Source: Catenulispora sp. EB89
GTDB taxonomy: Bacteria > Actinomycetota > Actinomycetes > Streptomycetales > Catenulisporaceae
NCBI RefSeq assembly: GCF_041261445.1
Contig: NZ_JBGCCU010000046.1
Span: 1-55,208, forward strand
Direction of reading: 5' to 3'
Length of the DNA: 55,208 nucleotides
Shown: positions 17,641-25,219 of the stretch, piece after piece
Numbering within the stretch: the first letter of the stretch is position 1
Layout of the letters: each line of letters starts with the position of its first letter
Made by a program: the position numbers and the translations under genes
Notes under the pieces: model-generated
Told to the model about the DNA's origin: nothing
What the model saw: the letters and a program-made list of their open reading frames with translations, nothing else
Database searches by the model: none

Positions 17641-18693
17641 ATGAGTTACGAATTCCCGGTGGACGCCGCCGCCCTCTACGGCGAGCGGCGTCCCCAGTTC
17701 ATCAACCAGGGTCTGCCCGCCGCCGATCTGGACGAGGCGATGAGCCGGGTCACCGATGTCTGGTCGGATCGGCCGGGAGGCTGGACGTACGAGTTCTCCG
17801 CGCTGGCGGCCCGCTATGCCGAGGCCGGCGAGCACTATCAGTCCGCCCTGGCCTATGGCGTGGCGCGGTTCCCGACGCTGGCCGACGAGGCGAAGCGGGA
17901 GGCCATGACCCGGCAGATCGAGCAGTACGTGAAGGCCGCGCCGACGTTCCCCGTCGCCTTCGAGCGCCGCGTGCTGGACATCCCCTACCTCGGCGGCACG
18001 ACCCCGGTGCCGGTGCACATCTTGTCCGCGACTGCGGACCCGTCCGCGCGGCCGGTGGTGATCCTCAGCGGCGGTCTGGACAGCTGGAAGGTGGACCTGC
18101 ACGTCCTGGCGGTGGCCTTCGCCCGGACGGCGGACGTGACGGTGGTGGCGTTCGACCACCCGGGCACCGGTGAGACAAGCGCCCGGCTGGACGAGCACGC
18201 GGTGGACGTGATCGACGGCCTCATCGCCGTGGCCCGCGCATTGGGCGACGGCCGCGTCGCGCACGCGGGGTTCTCGTTCGGCGCCAACCTGTCGGGCGCC
18301 TCGGGGCTGCGCGGCGTGGTCGACGCCGCGATCGACCTGGGCGGACCGATGGTCGGCTCGTTCACCCCGGCCAACTTCGAGCACCTCATGTTCGGTATGC
18401 GCGACATCGCCGGCAACGCCTTCGGCTTCGACGCGATCCCGACCCTGGACGAGCTGATGGCGGCGGTCAGGCCCTTCGAGCGCTCCGACCTGCTGTCCCG
18501 CGACGAGAACTGCCCGATGCTGGTGGTGAACGGCGCCGACGACGTGCACGTGGTCCAGGCGGACACCCTCGTGTTCGAAGGCCGCCGGGACACCGAGGTC
18601 CATCTGATCCCGGGCACCGGGCACTGCGCCGCCTCCAAGCTTCCGGAGGTGGTCGACCTGATGGCCGAGTGGCTGCGGGCCCGCTTCGCCTGA
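17641..18693 (+). CDS. Alpha/beta hydrolase (FrsA/DUF1100-like)
   Basis: A 350-residue hydrolase with a helical N-terminal cap (1-100) and an alpha/beta core. Nucleophile elbow GFSFGA (Ser212), acid in VNGADDVHV (Asp300 or 301) and His328 in PGTGHCA complete the triad. The oxyanion region is ILSGGLDSWK. The arrangement matches FrsA-like hydrolases that act on polyketide- or peptide-like substrates. ATG 17641 begins at the conserved domain and has only a weak ribosome site. It follows the SARP gene by 104 bp on the same strand and may be co-transcribed. Confidence 0.85.
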   Translation: MSYEFPVDAAALYGERRPQFINQGLPAADLDEAMSRVTDVWSDRPGGWTYEFSALAARYAEAGEHYQSALAYGVARFPTLADEAKREAMTRQIEQYVKAAPTFPVAFERRVLDIPYLGGTTPVPVHILSATADPSARPVVILSGGLDSWKVDLHVLAVAFARTADVTVVAFDHPGTGETSARLDEHAVDVIDGLIAVARALGDGRVAHAGFSFGANLSGASGLRGVVDAAIDLGGPMVGSFTPANFEHLMFGMRDIAGNAFGFDAIPTLDELMAAVRPFERSDLLSRDENCPMLVVNGADDVHVVQADTLVFEGRRDTEVHLIPGTGHCAASKLPEVVDLMAEWLRARFA

Positions 18694-18752
18694 CGTTCTT
18701 GTCTGACGTTTTTGCCTGACGCTATGCCTGGCGATCTCGTCTGACGTTCCCG
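18689..18752. repeat. Five degenerate 13-bp tandem repeats across the hydrolase stop codon
   Basis: Units cctgacgttcttg, tctgacgtttttg, cctgacgctatg, cctggcgatctcg and tctgacgttcccg follow one another from 18689. The first contains the stop codon of the hydrolase. This looks like slippage-generated DNA; no function is evident. Confidence 0.65.
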
Positions 18753-18767
18753 ACTGCGGAGGGGATG

Positions 18768-18794
18768 CCGGGCCGGTTGGGGTGACCGGCCCGG
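18768..18794. terminator. Terminator hairpin between convergent genes
   Basis: CCGGGCCGGT and ACCGGCCCGG form a perfect 10-bp stem with a 7-nt loop, directly abutting the MarR stop codon at 18795. It can serve both convergent genes. Confidence 0.75.
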
Positions 18795-19328
18795 TCACTC
18801 CTCCTGGGGCGGCGGCCAGTCCACCGGTGCCGGCAGCGTGCCGTGCGCGATGATGTTCGCGTAGACGCTCTCCAGTGCCTGGCTGAGCGGCTCGACCAGC
18901 TCGCGCGGCAAGCCGTCGAAGAACAGGCGGCGCACCAGGTCCACGTGTCCCACCGCCGCGGCTTCGAGCACTTCGCGGCCGTGTCGGGTCAGGCTCACCT
19001 CGGTCACGCGCCGGTCGTTCGCGGACGGACCGCAGTTCACCAGGTCCCGGTCGGCCATCCGCCGCACGTGGTGCGAGACCCGGCTGCGCTCCCAGCCGAT
19101 CTGCGCGGCCAGCACCGTGATCGGCATCAGGCCGCCGTCGGCGACGCTCAGGGCCGTCAGGACGTCGTAGTCCGGCAGGGACAGATCGCTGTCGGACTGG
19201 AGCTGGCGATTCATTTCGTAGGTCAGCCGCAGCTGCACCCGGATGTACGCCAGCCAGGCCCGCTGCTGGTCGCCGTCGAGCCACCCGCCCTCGGGCACCG
19301 GCGCGCCGCGGTTGGCATTGCGTGACAT
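18795..19328 (-). CDS. MarR family transcriptional regulator
   Basis: A 177-residue winged-helix regulator. The DNA-binding region lies at about 55-120: LSLPDYDVLTALSVADGG, ITVLAAQIGWERSRVSHHVR, then the wing motif NDRRVTEVSLTRHG. The N- and C-terminal helices form the dimer. Divergent from a quinone-oxidoreductase gene, 82 bp between starts, so it probably represses that gene and itself. Its ATG lies in the middle of a perfect 12-bp palindrome. Confidence 0.9.
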   Translation of the reverse strand: MSRNANRGAPVPEGGWLDGDQQRAWLAYIRVQLRLTYEMNRQLQSDSDLSLPDYDVLTALSVADGGLMPITVLAAQIGWERSRVSHHVRRMADRDLVNCGPSANDRRVTEVSLTRHGREVLEAAAVGHVDLVRRLFFDGLPRELVEPLSQALESVYANIIAHGTLPAPVDWPPPQEE

Positions 19329-19333
19329 GTCAC
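19322..19333. promoter_or_regulatory. Perfect 12-bp palindrome over the marR start codon
   Basis: GTGACATGTCAC is its own reverse complement and contains the ATG of the MarR gene. A second short palindrome, CCACGTGG, lies at 19353-19360 in the same divergent promoter region. Either could be the MarR operator; symmetry and position are the only evidence. Confidence 0.45.
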
Positions 19334-19410
19334 CTATGCTTTCTGTTGAGCACCACGTGGAGCCGTGCCAGCCTCATTCTCGCGCGGGCCGCCAGGAGCA
19401 GGAGGTACCC

Positions 19411-20319
19411 ATGCCGTACGCAGCAGTGCTCACCGGATACGGGCCGCCCGAGACGCTCGTGTGGTCGCAGGTCGCCCTGCCGGAACCGGGACCGGGCCAG
19501 ATCAGGATGCGGGTCCACGCGGCGGGGGTCGGGCCGACCGATCTGAAGATCCGCCGCGGCGACCTCCGGGCGGTCTTCCCGCTGCCCGACCCGGCCGTGC
19601 TCGGCTTCGAGGCCGCCGGCACCGTCGACGCGCTCGGCCCGGGCGTGACCGGCGTGTCGGTGGGTGACGAGGTCGCCGCCCAACTGCCCGCGCTCGGCGG
19701 CTACGGCGAGTACGCCCTCGCCTCGGCCTGGACCGTCAAACCGGGCACCGTCGGCTGGGCCGACGCCGCAGCGCTGCCGGCCTCGGCCGAAGCCGCCGTC
19801 GGCGTCCTGCGCCAGCTTGGCGTCACCTCCGGCGAGACCTTGCTCGTCCTCGGCGGCGGCGGCTCGGTCGGCGTGATCGCCACCCAGCTGGCCGTATCCC
19901 AGGGCCTCACGGTCTTCAGCGCCACCGGTCCGAACGACGAGCAGTTCGCCAAGGAACTCGGCGCGATCCCGGTCCGCTACGGATCGGCGCTGCTGGCGCA
20001 GATGCGCGCGCACGTCGAGACGGTGGACGCCGTCTTCGACGCCGCGGGCAAGGGCGGCCTGCGCGACGCCGTCGAACTCGCGGGTGGGCCGGCGCGCGTG
20101 ATCACCCTCGCGGATGAGCACGCGGCCGACTTCGGCGTGGCCCTGTCGGCCCCGACCCCGGACCGCGCGCCCGACGCGGTCGAGCTGACCATGCCGCTTC
20201 TGGCCGCCGGGCGGTTGCGCCTGCGTCCACAGCGGCTGCTGGCGATGCGGGACGCCGCGCAGGCGCATGCCCTCCTCGAAGCGGGCACAGCGCACGAAAA
20301 GCTCATCCTCGCCGCCTAG
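19411..20319 (+). CDS. NADPH:quinone oxidoreductase-like MDR protein
   Basis: A 302-residue medium-chain dehydrogenase of the zinc-free quinone reductase type. The N-terminal GroES-like domain contains GVGPTDLKIRRGDL and VLGFEAAGTVDALGPGVTGV. The NADP-binding site is LLVLGGGGSVGVIATQLAVS. There are no zinc-ligand cysteines. ATG 19411 has AGGAGG 6 bases before it. Divergent from MarR and followed 82 bp later by a SnoaL/LEH-fold gene on the same strand. Likely reduces a reactive quinone or enone in the cytosol. Confidence 0.9.
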   Translation: MPYAAVLTGYGPPETLVWSQVALPEPGPGQIRMRVHAAGVGPTDLKIRRGDLRAVFPLPDPAVLGFEAAGTVDALGPGVTGVSVGDEVAAQLPALGGYGEYALASAWTVKPGTVGWADAAALPASAEAAVGVLRQLGVTSGETLLVLGGGGSVGVIATQLAVSQGLTVFSATGPNDEQFAKELGAIPVRYGSALLAQMRAHVETVDAVFDAAGKGGLRDAVELAGGPARVITLADEHAADFGVALSAPTPDRAPDAVELTMPLLAAGRLRLRPQRLLAMRDAAQAHALLEAGTAHEKLILAA

Positions 20320-20360
20320 CGCGGCTATCGCAGCGCACTGTCACCATCGACGGCAGAACT

Positions 20361-20388
20361 CAGACCGTAGACCGCAGACCGCAGACCG
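20361..20388. repeat. Four tandem 7-bp repeats before an RBS
   Basis: cagaccg, tagaccg, cagaccg and cagaccg run directly into the AGGAGG ribosome site of the next gene. Repeat-number change here would alter the leader length; no further role is evident. Confidence 0.6.
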
Positions 20389-20401
20389 CAGGAGGAGCCA
20401 G

Positions 20402-20785
20402 ATGGAAAGCCCCATCGAGCTGGTGCGCAGGTTCTGCGCGGCATGGTCGGACAACGCCGGCGCCGCCGAGCTGGCAGCGTTTTTCACCGACGACGCCACG
20501 TACCACAACATCCCCCTGGAGCCGGTCCATGGCCGCGAGGCCATCGCCGAAACCATCGCCACGTTCATCCGCCCCGGCACGCCGGGCATCGAGCGCATCG
20601 ATTTCCGCGTCATCAACATCGCGGCCAACGGACCGATCGTGATGACCGAACGGGTGGACGTTTTCACGCTCCCCGGCAAATCGTTCGAGCTGCCGGTCAT
20701 GGGAACCTTCGAGGTGACCGACGGCAAGATCGACGCCTGGCGCGACTACTTCGACATCAACCAGTTCACCAGCCGGATGGGATGA
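20402..20785 (+). CDS. Limonene-epoxide hydrolase / SnoaL-like protein
   Basis: A 127-residue alpha+beta barrel protein of the NTF2-like superfamily. It starts ESPIELVRRFCAAWSDN, continues FFTDDATYHNIPLEPVHGRE and ends DGKIDAWRDYFDINQFTSRM. The W-R-D-Y-F-D segment and an earlier Asp resemble the Asp-Arg-Asp triad of limonene-1,2-epoxide hydrolases. Start ATG 20402 with AGGAGG 7 bases before. Probably forms a small operon with the preceding quinone reductase under MarR control. True epoxide hydrolase activity is likely but not certain. Confidence 0.82.
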   Translation: MESPIELVRRFCAAWSDNAGAAELAAFFTDDATYHNIPLEPVHGREAIAETIATFIRPGTPGIERIDFRVINIAANGPIVMTERVDVFTLPGKSFELPVMGTFEVTDGKIDAWRDYFDINQFTSRMG

Positions 20786-20813
20786 GTCCGGCCCCTGAAT
20801 CAGTAGCCTGACC

Positions 20814-21800
20814 TCAGAGTTCGACCACCATCTTGCCCCCGGCGGTCCCGGCCTCCATCCGCCGGTGCACCGCCACGATGTCGTCGACCGCGAACGTCCG
20901 CGGCGGCCTGACTCGCAGCGTGCCCGCGGCGACCTTGGCGAAGATGTCGTTCAGCGGTATCCCGGCCAGCGGATACTCCGGCGTCCCCAGCACGAACGCG
21001 CTGCCGAAGAAGCTCAGCTGGACCCCGGTGGGCAGGTCGGTGAGCGGGTTGAAGTCCGCCACCGGCGCGAGTCCGCCGAGGAATCCGAGCTGGCAGAGCT
21101 GGCCGCGCGGGGCGAGGCACGCCAGCGAGTCCCGCAGAACGCTGTTGCCGACCAGGTCGGCCACCGCGTCGATGCGCAGTCCGTGCCCGGCCACCCGCGC
21201 GGCCAGGGCGCCGTCGTCGACGAGGACCGTGTCCGCACCCAACTCCTTCAGTGCGGCGGCGCGCTCGGCCGAGCGGCTGGTGGCCACCACGGTGGCGCCG
21301 AGGTCGCGGGCCAGGTCGACGACGGCCTGGCCGAGCGCGGAAGTCGCACCGCGGACCAGGATGGTCTGGCCGGGCCGGAGCTCCAGGTTGGCGTGCAGAG
21401 CGCTCCAGGCGGTCGCGTACACCTCGGGGATCGCGGCCAGGGTGGTCCACGGCAGGTCCGCGGCGATGCCGGTCACCGGGACGACGTTGGTCGCCGGGAC
21501 CGTGACGAGTTCGGCGTAGGAGCCGTTGCGGGACCGGCCCATGCCGCCGAGGATCGCCACGACCGGCGCGCCGGCGGCCAGCGTTCCCGACGGGTCGGCC
21601 GCGACGGTGCCGGCCGCCTCGATGCCGGGCACGTCCGCGACCTGGCCCCAGGCTCCGGAGCGCATGTAGGCGTCCGCGTGGTTGATCCCGAAGGCCCGGA
21701 CGCGGATCAGGACCTCCCCGGCGGCGGGCACCGGGTCGGGCAGGTCGGCGAGGGTGAGGACTTCCGGGCCGCCGGGGCGGGAGATGGTGATGGCGCGCAT
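20814..21800 (-). CDS. Zinc-free alcohol dehydrogenase / quinone reductase (MDR)
   Basis: A 328-residue member of the quinone-reductase branch of MDR. It starts RAITISRPGGPEVLTLADLP, has FGINHADAYMRSGAW, and binds NADP through ILVRGATSALGQAVVDLARD. There are no catalytic zinc ligands. It is preceded on the same strand by a TetR gene. A 16-bp site resembling the one before that TetR gene lies 17 bp upstream of this start, so TetR control is well supported. Probably detoxifies electrophilic quinones or enones. Confidence 0.9.
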   Translation of the reverse strand: MRAITISRPGGPEVLTLADLPDPVPAAGEVLIRVRAFGINHADAYMRSGAWGQVADVPGIEAAGTVAADPSGTLAAGAPVVAILGGMGRSRNGSYAELVTVPATNVVPVTGIAADLPWTTLAAIPEVYATAWSALHANLELRPGQTILVRGATSALGQAVVDLARDLGATVVATSRSAERAAALKELGADTVLVDDGALAARVAGHGLRIDAVADLVGNSVLRDSLACLAPRGQLCQLGFLGGLAPVADFNPLTDLPTGVQLSFFGSAFVLGTPEYPLAGIPLNDIFAKVAAGTLRVRPPRTFAVDDIVAVHRRMEAGTAGGKMVVEL

Positions 21801-21816
21801 GCTGATCGGTCCATTC

Positions 21817-21832
21817 TTGAATAGGTGTTCAA
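21817..21832. promoter_or_regulatory. TetR operator (site 1), before the quinone reductase gene
   Basis: TTGAATAGGTGTTCAA carries TTGAA/TTCAA arms. It matches the site at 22534-22549 at 13 of 16 positions. Its place, 17 bp before the start codon, would block initiation when bound. Confidence 0.7.
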
Positions 21833-21849
21833 CTATCGGGCCTGAAAAC

Positions 21850-21874
21850 GGCCGCCGGACTCACACCGGCGGCC
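21850..21874 (-). terminator. Terminator of the TetR gene
   Basis: GGCCGCCGG and CCGGCGGCC form a perfect 9-bp stem with a 7-nt loop, 62 bp past the TetR stop on the minus strand. It separates the TetR gene from the reductase promoter. Confidence 0.7.
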
Positions 21875-21881
21875 TGCTCGT

Positions 21882-21917
21882 TGCCATGCTCAATGCCATG
21901 TTCATTGCGATGTTCAG
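21882..21917. repeat. Three tandem 12-bp repeats after the TetR gene
   Basis: tgccatgctcaa, tgccatgttcat and tgcgatgttcag are adjacent and lie between the TetR stop and its terminator hairpin. Non-coding slippage repeat. Confidence 0.6.
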
Positions 21918-21935
21918 CGCCCTGCGGCGCAGCGG

Positions 21936-22520
21936 TCAGACGAGGTTGCCGAACGCGCCCTCGACGATGGCTGTCAGCATCGCCTCGTCCGGATTCGCCT
22001 TGCCCACGACCATCAACCCCTGGCACGTCGCGACCAGCACCCGCGCCGCACTCGTCGGATCCACGTCCTGACGCACCTCGCCGCGGCTTCGCGCGTTCTC
22101 CAGCGCCGCAGCCATGTTCCGCTCCAGCCGTGCCAGGTGCCCCCGCACCACCGCCGCGGCCGCATCGTCCTCGGCCGCCTTCTCGATCGCGGTGTTCACC
22201 AGCAGGCAGCCCTGCCGCCCCTCGGGGGTCAGCAGGTCGCGCACCAGGCCGTCGAAATAGCCGCGCACCTCCGCCAGCCCGGCGTGCGCCCCCTCCAACT
22301 CGCCCAGCTTCTGCGGCACGACGAGCTTGGAGTAGCGCTCCAGCGACAACAGGAACAGGGCCTGCTTCCCGCCTGGGAACGCGCTGTAGATGCTGCCCGG
22401 TTTGACCCCGGTCGCCTTCACCAGGTCCTCGATCGAGGTCGCACGGTAGCCGCGCTCCCAGAACCGGTGCATGGCGACGTCGAGGACGGCTTCGGGTTCG
22501 AACTCGCGCGGTCGGGGCAT
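21936..22520 (-). CDS. TetR/AcrR family transcriptional regulator
   Basis: A 194-residue repressor beginning MPRPREFEPEAVLDVAMHRF. The helix-turn-helix is at about residues 10-50 (ERGYRATSIEDLVKATGVKP, GSIYSAFPGGKQALF). The C-terminal domain resembles TetR_C_16-like members with RQGCLLVNTA. The ATG at 22520 is preferred over more upstream starts because the conserved domain begins there and the operator lies just before it. It controls itself and the downstream quinone reductase through two matching operators. Confidence 0.9.
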   Translation of the reverse strand: MPRPREFEPEAVLDVAMHRFWERGYRATSIEDLVKATGVKPGSIYSAFPGGKQALFLLSLERYSKLVVPQKLGELEGAHAGLAEVRGYFDGLVRDLLTPEGRQGCLLVNTAIEKAAEDDAAAAVVRGHLARLERNMAAALENARSRGEVRQDVDPTSAARVLVATCQGLMVVGKANPDEAMLTAIVEGAFGNLV

Positions 22521-22533
22521 GCGCCCACGATAG

Positions 22534-22549
22534 ATGAATGGGTATTCAA
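22534..22549. promoter_or_regulatory. TetR operator (site 2), before the tetR gene itself
   Basis: ATGAATGGGTATTCAA contains the perfect repeat TGAAT-gggt-ATTCA and lies 14 bp before the tetR start. It matches site 1 at 21817-21832 in 13 of 16 bases, pointing to autoregulation. Confidence 0.7.
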
Positions 22550-22595
22550 GAACAAGGGGGCCACTGACCTGCCTGTGTGGTTCAGGAACCCTGCT

Positions 22596-22688
22596 ATGAG
22601 GTCTCACCTGCGCGGATACGGTACACCGGCGGCGCTGGAACTGATCCTGCGGCTGGCGCGGGACAATCCGTCGTGGGGCTACACCCGA
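22596..22688 (+). pseudogene. Integrase-type transposase fragment
   Basis: About 31 codons read as TPAALELILRLARDNPSWGY plus TR, the conserved block just before the rve integrase core in IS-type transposases. The match stops abruptly at about 22688 and no catalytic DDE follows. A remnant of an insertion next to the ricin-lectin gene. The rest of 22550-22760 shows nothing recognisable. Confidence 0.5.
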
Positions 22689-22760
22689 GGTGGGCTCAAT
22701 TCGCGCGGATCTGGCGAAGCCCCGGGAGCTGTTAGGGATTTCTGCACGGGGAGGTAAGGC

Positions 22761-22806
22761 AAAGTGGCTTGGCGGCCGGCTGAAGCTGCGGTCGCCAAGC
22801 CACTTT
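22761..22806 (-). terminator. Terminator of the lectin gene
   Basis: AAAGTGGCTTGGCG (22761-22774) and CGCCAAGCCACTTT (22793-22806) form a perfect 14-bp stem with an 18-nt loop. On the minus strand it ends in TTT and begins 6 bp after the lectin stop. Confidence 0.8.
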
Positions 22807-22811
22807 CGGGG

Positions 22812-23420
22812 CTAGGTCAACCTCCAAATCTGGTCATTGTTGGAGTTGCAGTCCCAGATGATCGCAGGCAAGCCTGCCCCATTGCTGCCGCCGTCGATCC
22901 CAACGCATTTACCATCTTTGTCCGTTAGGTTCCAACCGATGCCGATGTTGCTGCCCCAGAGCCAAGTCTGGGAGTAGCTGTTGCTGCAGGTCCACAGCAT
23001 CACGTATGCGCCATCGGTGCCGGTGGCTCCGTATGCGATATCAAGGCAATTGCCGCCCTTGGCGTTTACGAACCAATAACCGTTGCTCGCCCCATGCTCT
23101 ACCCAGGCTTGGTCGGGTTGGCCGTCACACGGCTCCTGGCGTGCTTGTGCGCCATTGCCGGTATCCCCGTTCTGGAATCCGATGCACGCGTTCCAGGCGT
23201 TTCTGAGCTCCAACCCGTAAGGGTTGCTATTGGGTCTGAAGGAGAGTCCGCTGACGCCGTTTCCGGTCAGGGTGGGTCCGGCGCCGGACTGTGCGCTGAG
23301 CTTGAGGCCACTGGCCGTGGGTGCGGCGCTGGCAGCAGAGGCCGGGGATGTCGTTGCGATCCCGATGCCGACGGCGAGCAGTACGCTCGCGACGGCGGCC
23401 ACAAAGCGGGGTGTCTTCAA
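22812..23420 (-). CDS. Secreted ricin-type beta-trefoil lectin
   Basis: A 202-residue exported protein. Signal peptide about 1-29 (VAAVASVLLAVGIGIATTSP, cleavage after ASA). The beta-trefoil at about 68-202 carries three QxW motifs: QAW at 104-106, QTW at 151-153 and QIW at 197-199. Paired cysteines (Cys79/98, 125/145, 172/191) match the usual loop disulfides. It should bind carbohydrates outside the cell; no catalytic domain is attached. Its base composition is visibly lower in GC than that of its neighbours. Remnants of an integrase and an AraC gene flank it, so horizontal acquisition is plausible. Confidence 0.9.
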   Translation of the reverse strand: MKTPRFVAAVASVLLAVGIGIATTSPASAASAAPTASGLKLSAQSGAGPTLTGNGVSGLSFRPNSNPYGLELRNAWNACIGFQNGDTGNGAQARQEPCDGQPDQAWVEHGASNGYWFVNAKGGNCLDIAYGATGTDGAYVMLWTCSNSYSQTWLWGSNIGIGWNLTDKDGKCVGIDGGSNGAGLPAIIWDCNSNNDQIWRLT

Positions 23421-23639
23421 GGGAATCCTCTCAGAGCGATTTCAGGCGAAGGCATCATCAGGCCTAGGTCAACTCCGTCTCACACGAAGCTGGCGGAACC
23501 ACTCTCGTGCGAGCCGGTCGCTTCCGGGTCGCTTCCGGGTCGCTCGGCTGTCCCAGGCTTCTGCCACGGCGCATCGGCAGAGCGGCTGACGGCTGACTCG
23601 GCCCGACGTTCCTGAGCCGGAACCGCGATCACGTTCGCG

Positions 23640-23889
23640 TCAACCGGCGGACAGGGGCTCCAGGGCTTTCACACCTTTCTGCGATTCCGGCACCGCCATC
23701 CTCGCCAGGCCCGGCGGCGGACGCATTGACCATCCGTGCGCGCCTGTCGGCTGTGAGCGCGGCTGCGTTGTAGCCGTACGTCGCCTTGAAAAGCCTGCTG
23801 AAATGGGCCCGGATCGACGACACCCCAGCGCGTGGCGACAGCCGTGACCGTGCGGTCGGGGCTGGTCTTCGAAAAGCTCGCGCCAGCCC
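23640..23889 (-). pseudogene. AraC-family regulator C-terminal remnant, frameshifted
   Basis: On the minus strand SPDRTVTAVATRWGV is the first helix-turn-helix half of an AraC/XylS domain. The second half (SSIRAHFSRLFKATYGYNAA) continues only after a change of frame at about 23815-23825. No N-terminal domain is present; the fragment begins where the anti-sigma gene ends. After about 23740 the reading degenerates. Of the rest of 23421-23639, only a doubled cgcttccgggt at about 23519 stands out. Confidence 0.6.
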
Positions 23890-24603
23890 TCACACCGGCA
23901 CGCTCACCAGCACCTGCTGCGTGTCGGTCCGCACCTCGACGTGGTCGATGTCGCTCTTCGCCATCGACGAGCCGCCGTGCAGGTCCAGCGGGGCGGTGTG
24001 GCCGGGGACGCCGTAGCCGTGCGGCGGCACGTACCAGTTGGTGACCACCTGCGTGCTGCCGTCTTTGCCGACGGCGACCAGGTCGCAGGTGAGGGGGCCC
24101 TTCACGCCTCGGAGTTCGACCGCGATGTGGGTGCCCCAGTCGCGCTGTTCGAGGCCGATGATGGCGCTGACTCCGTTCGCCGTGTTCGTGGCGGTGTGGC
24201 GCTCGCCCATCATCACCAGTTCGGCCGCGACGCTGTCGGTGGGTGTTGAGGTGCTCGCCGAGTGGCGGCCGATCGCGATGCCGACTACCGGGCCGGCCAC
24301 GATCAGCGCTACGGCTGCTGCCAGGGCCAGCAGGTTGCGGCGGCGGCGCCGGGTGCGGGCGCCGGAGACCTGGTCCAGGACTTTGGGGAGCAGCTCCGGG
24401 CTCGGCTGGGCCACGGCCAGTGGTTCGGCGTCGTCGTCCTCGGCTACCAGCGGCTGCAGCAGCGCCGGGAGATCCGAGAACTCCTCCAGTTCCGCGGAGC
24501 AACGGTCGCAGCCGAACAGGTGCTCCTCGAAACGCTCCGCCTCGTCCGGCTCCAGCAGTCCCAGGACGTAGGCGCCGATGTCGGTGTGTTCGGGCTCGGT
24601 CAC
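23890..24603 (-). CDS. Zinc-binding anti-sigma factor, membrane-anchored
   Basis: A 237-residue protein. The cytoplasmic N-terminal ZAS domain (1-80) has the zinc motif His-x3-Cys-x2-Cys in EEHLFGCDRCSAEL. One transmembrane helix lies at about 90-110 (LLALAAAVALIVAGPVVGIA) and an extracytoplasmic domain at about 112-237. It would hold the upstream ECF sigma factor inactive until an external or redox signal. It overlaps the sigma gene by four bases (ATGA), so the two are translated together. The arrangement resembles RslA, the anti-sigma factor of mycobacterial SigL. Confidence 0.9.
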   Translation of the reverse strand: MTEPEHTDIGAYVLGLLEPDEAERFEEHLFGCDRCSAELEEFSDLPALLQPLVAEDDDAEPLAVAQPSPELLPKVLDQVSGARTRRRRRNLLALAAAVALIVAGPVVGIAIGRHSASTSTPTDSVAAELVMMGERHTATNTANGVSAIIGLEQRDWGTHIAVELRGVKGPLTCDLVAVGKDGSTQVVTNWYVPPHGYGVPGHTAPLDLHGGSSMAKSDIDHVEVRTDTQQVLVSVPV

Positions 24604-25109
24604 CGGGTCAGCCCCCTTTCAGCCGCCGCCAGCTTCAGCGCGCGCAGCGCGTAGTAGACGCGGGACTTGACGGTGCCTGGCGGTACGCCCAGTTCGGCGG
24701 ACGCCTCGGCGACGGACTTCCCCTTGAGGTAGGTCGCGACCAGCACCTCGCGGTGCGGGGCGCTGAGAGTGTCCAGCAACTCGGACACTTCCATCGCCGA
24801 CAGTGCCTTCTCCACGCTCTCCTCGCTCGGCCGGTACTCCAGCGACGCGTCGGAGACCTCCGGCGGCCGGGCTTTGCGCCGCCGGTGCTCGTCGATCACC
24901 AGGCGACGCGCCACCGTCAGCAACCACGGCCGCAGCGAGCCGGTCTCCCCGTCCAGGCGGTCGGCGTGCCGCCAGGCTCGCACCAGGGTCTCCTGGACCA
25001 CGTCCTCGGCGTCCTGCCGGGCGCCGCCGTTCAGGCTCAGGACGAAGCGTAGCAGCGGCGCTGCGTGCTCGCGGTAGAGATCAACCGCCAGTTCGTCCCC
25101 ATGGCGCAT
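24600..25109 (-). CDS. ECF sigma-70 factor (SigL-like)
   Basis: A 169-residue sigma factor with region 2 at about 8-78 (LYREHAAPLLRFVLSL, AEDVVQETLVRAWRH, RPWLLTVARRLVIDEHRRRK). Region 4 is at about 110-160 (PHREVLVATYLKGKSVAEAS, GVPPGTVKSRVYYALRALKL). ATG 25109 gives the normal ECF length; longer in-frame starts add an Arg-rich tail without homology. Coupled to its anti-sigma gene. Three TGAACC-N16-CGTR promoters stand 400-575 bp upstream, facing two PF03640-like genes. No such site precedes the sigma gene itself. Confidence 0.93.
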   Translation of the reverse strand: MRHGDELAVDLYREHAAPLLRFVLSLNGGARQDAEDVVQETLVRAWRHADRLDGETGSLRPWLLTVARRLVIDEHRRRKARPPEVSDASLEYRPSEESVEKALSAMEVSELLDTLSAPHREVLVATYLKGKSVAEASAELGVPPGTVKSRVYYALRALKLAAAERGLTR

Positions 25110-25219
25110 GGCTTTTCCGCCGTTCCAGGTCGAGCGGTCGGCGTGGTCACGGTTCTGTCGTGTCTGACCGGGGCCGGCCAGGTCCGCCCCAGGCAGAAAG
25201 ACGGCGGCGTCCACATTCC

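Noticed and set aside
20361-20388. Repeat array as a possible CRISPR
   Set aside because: Units are 7 bp without spacers; no cas genes are present in the window.
22700-22760. Frame reading DLAKPRELLGIS after the integrase fragment
   Set aside because: It looks peptide-like but has no start, is under 40 codons and runs into the lectin terminator; no family could be named.
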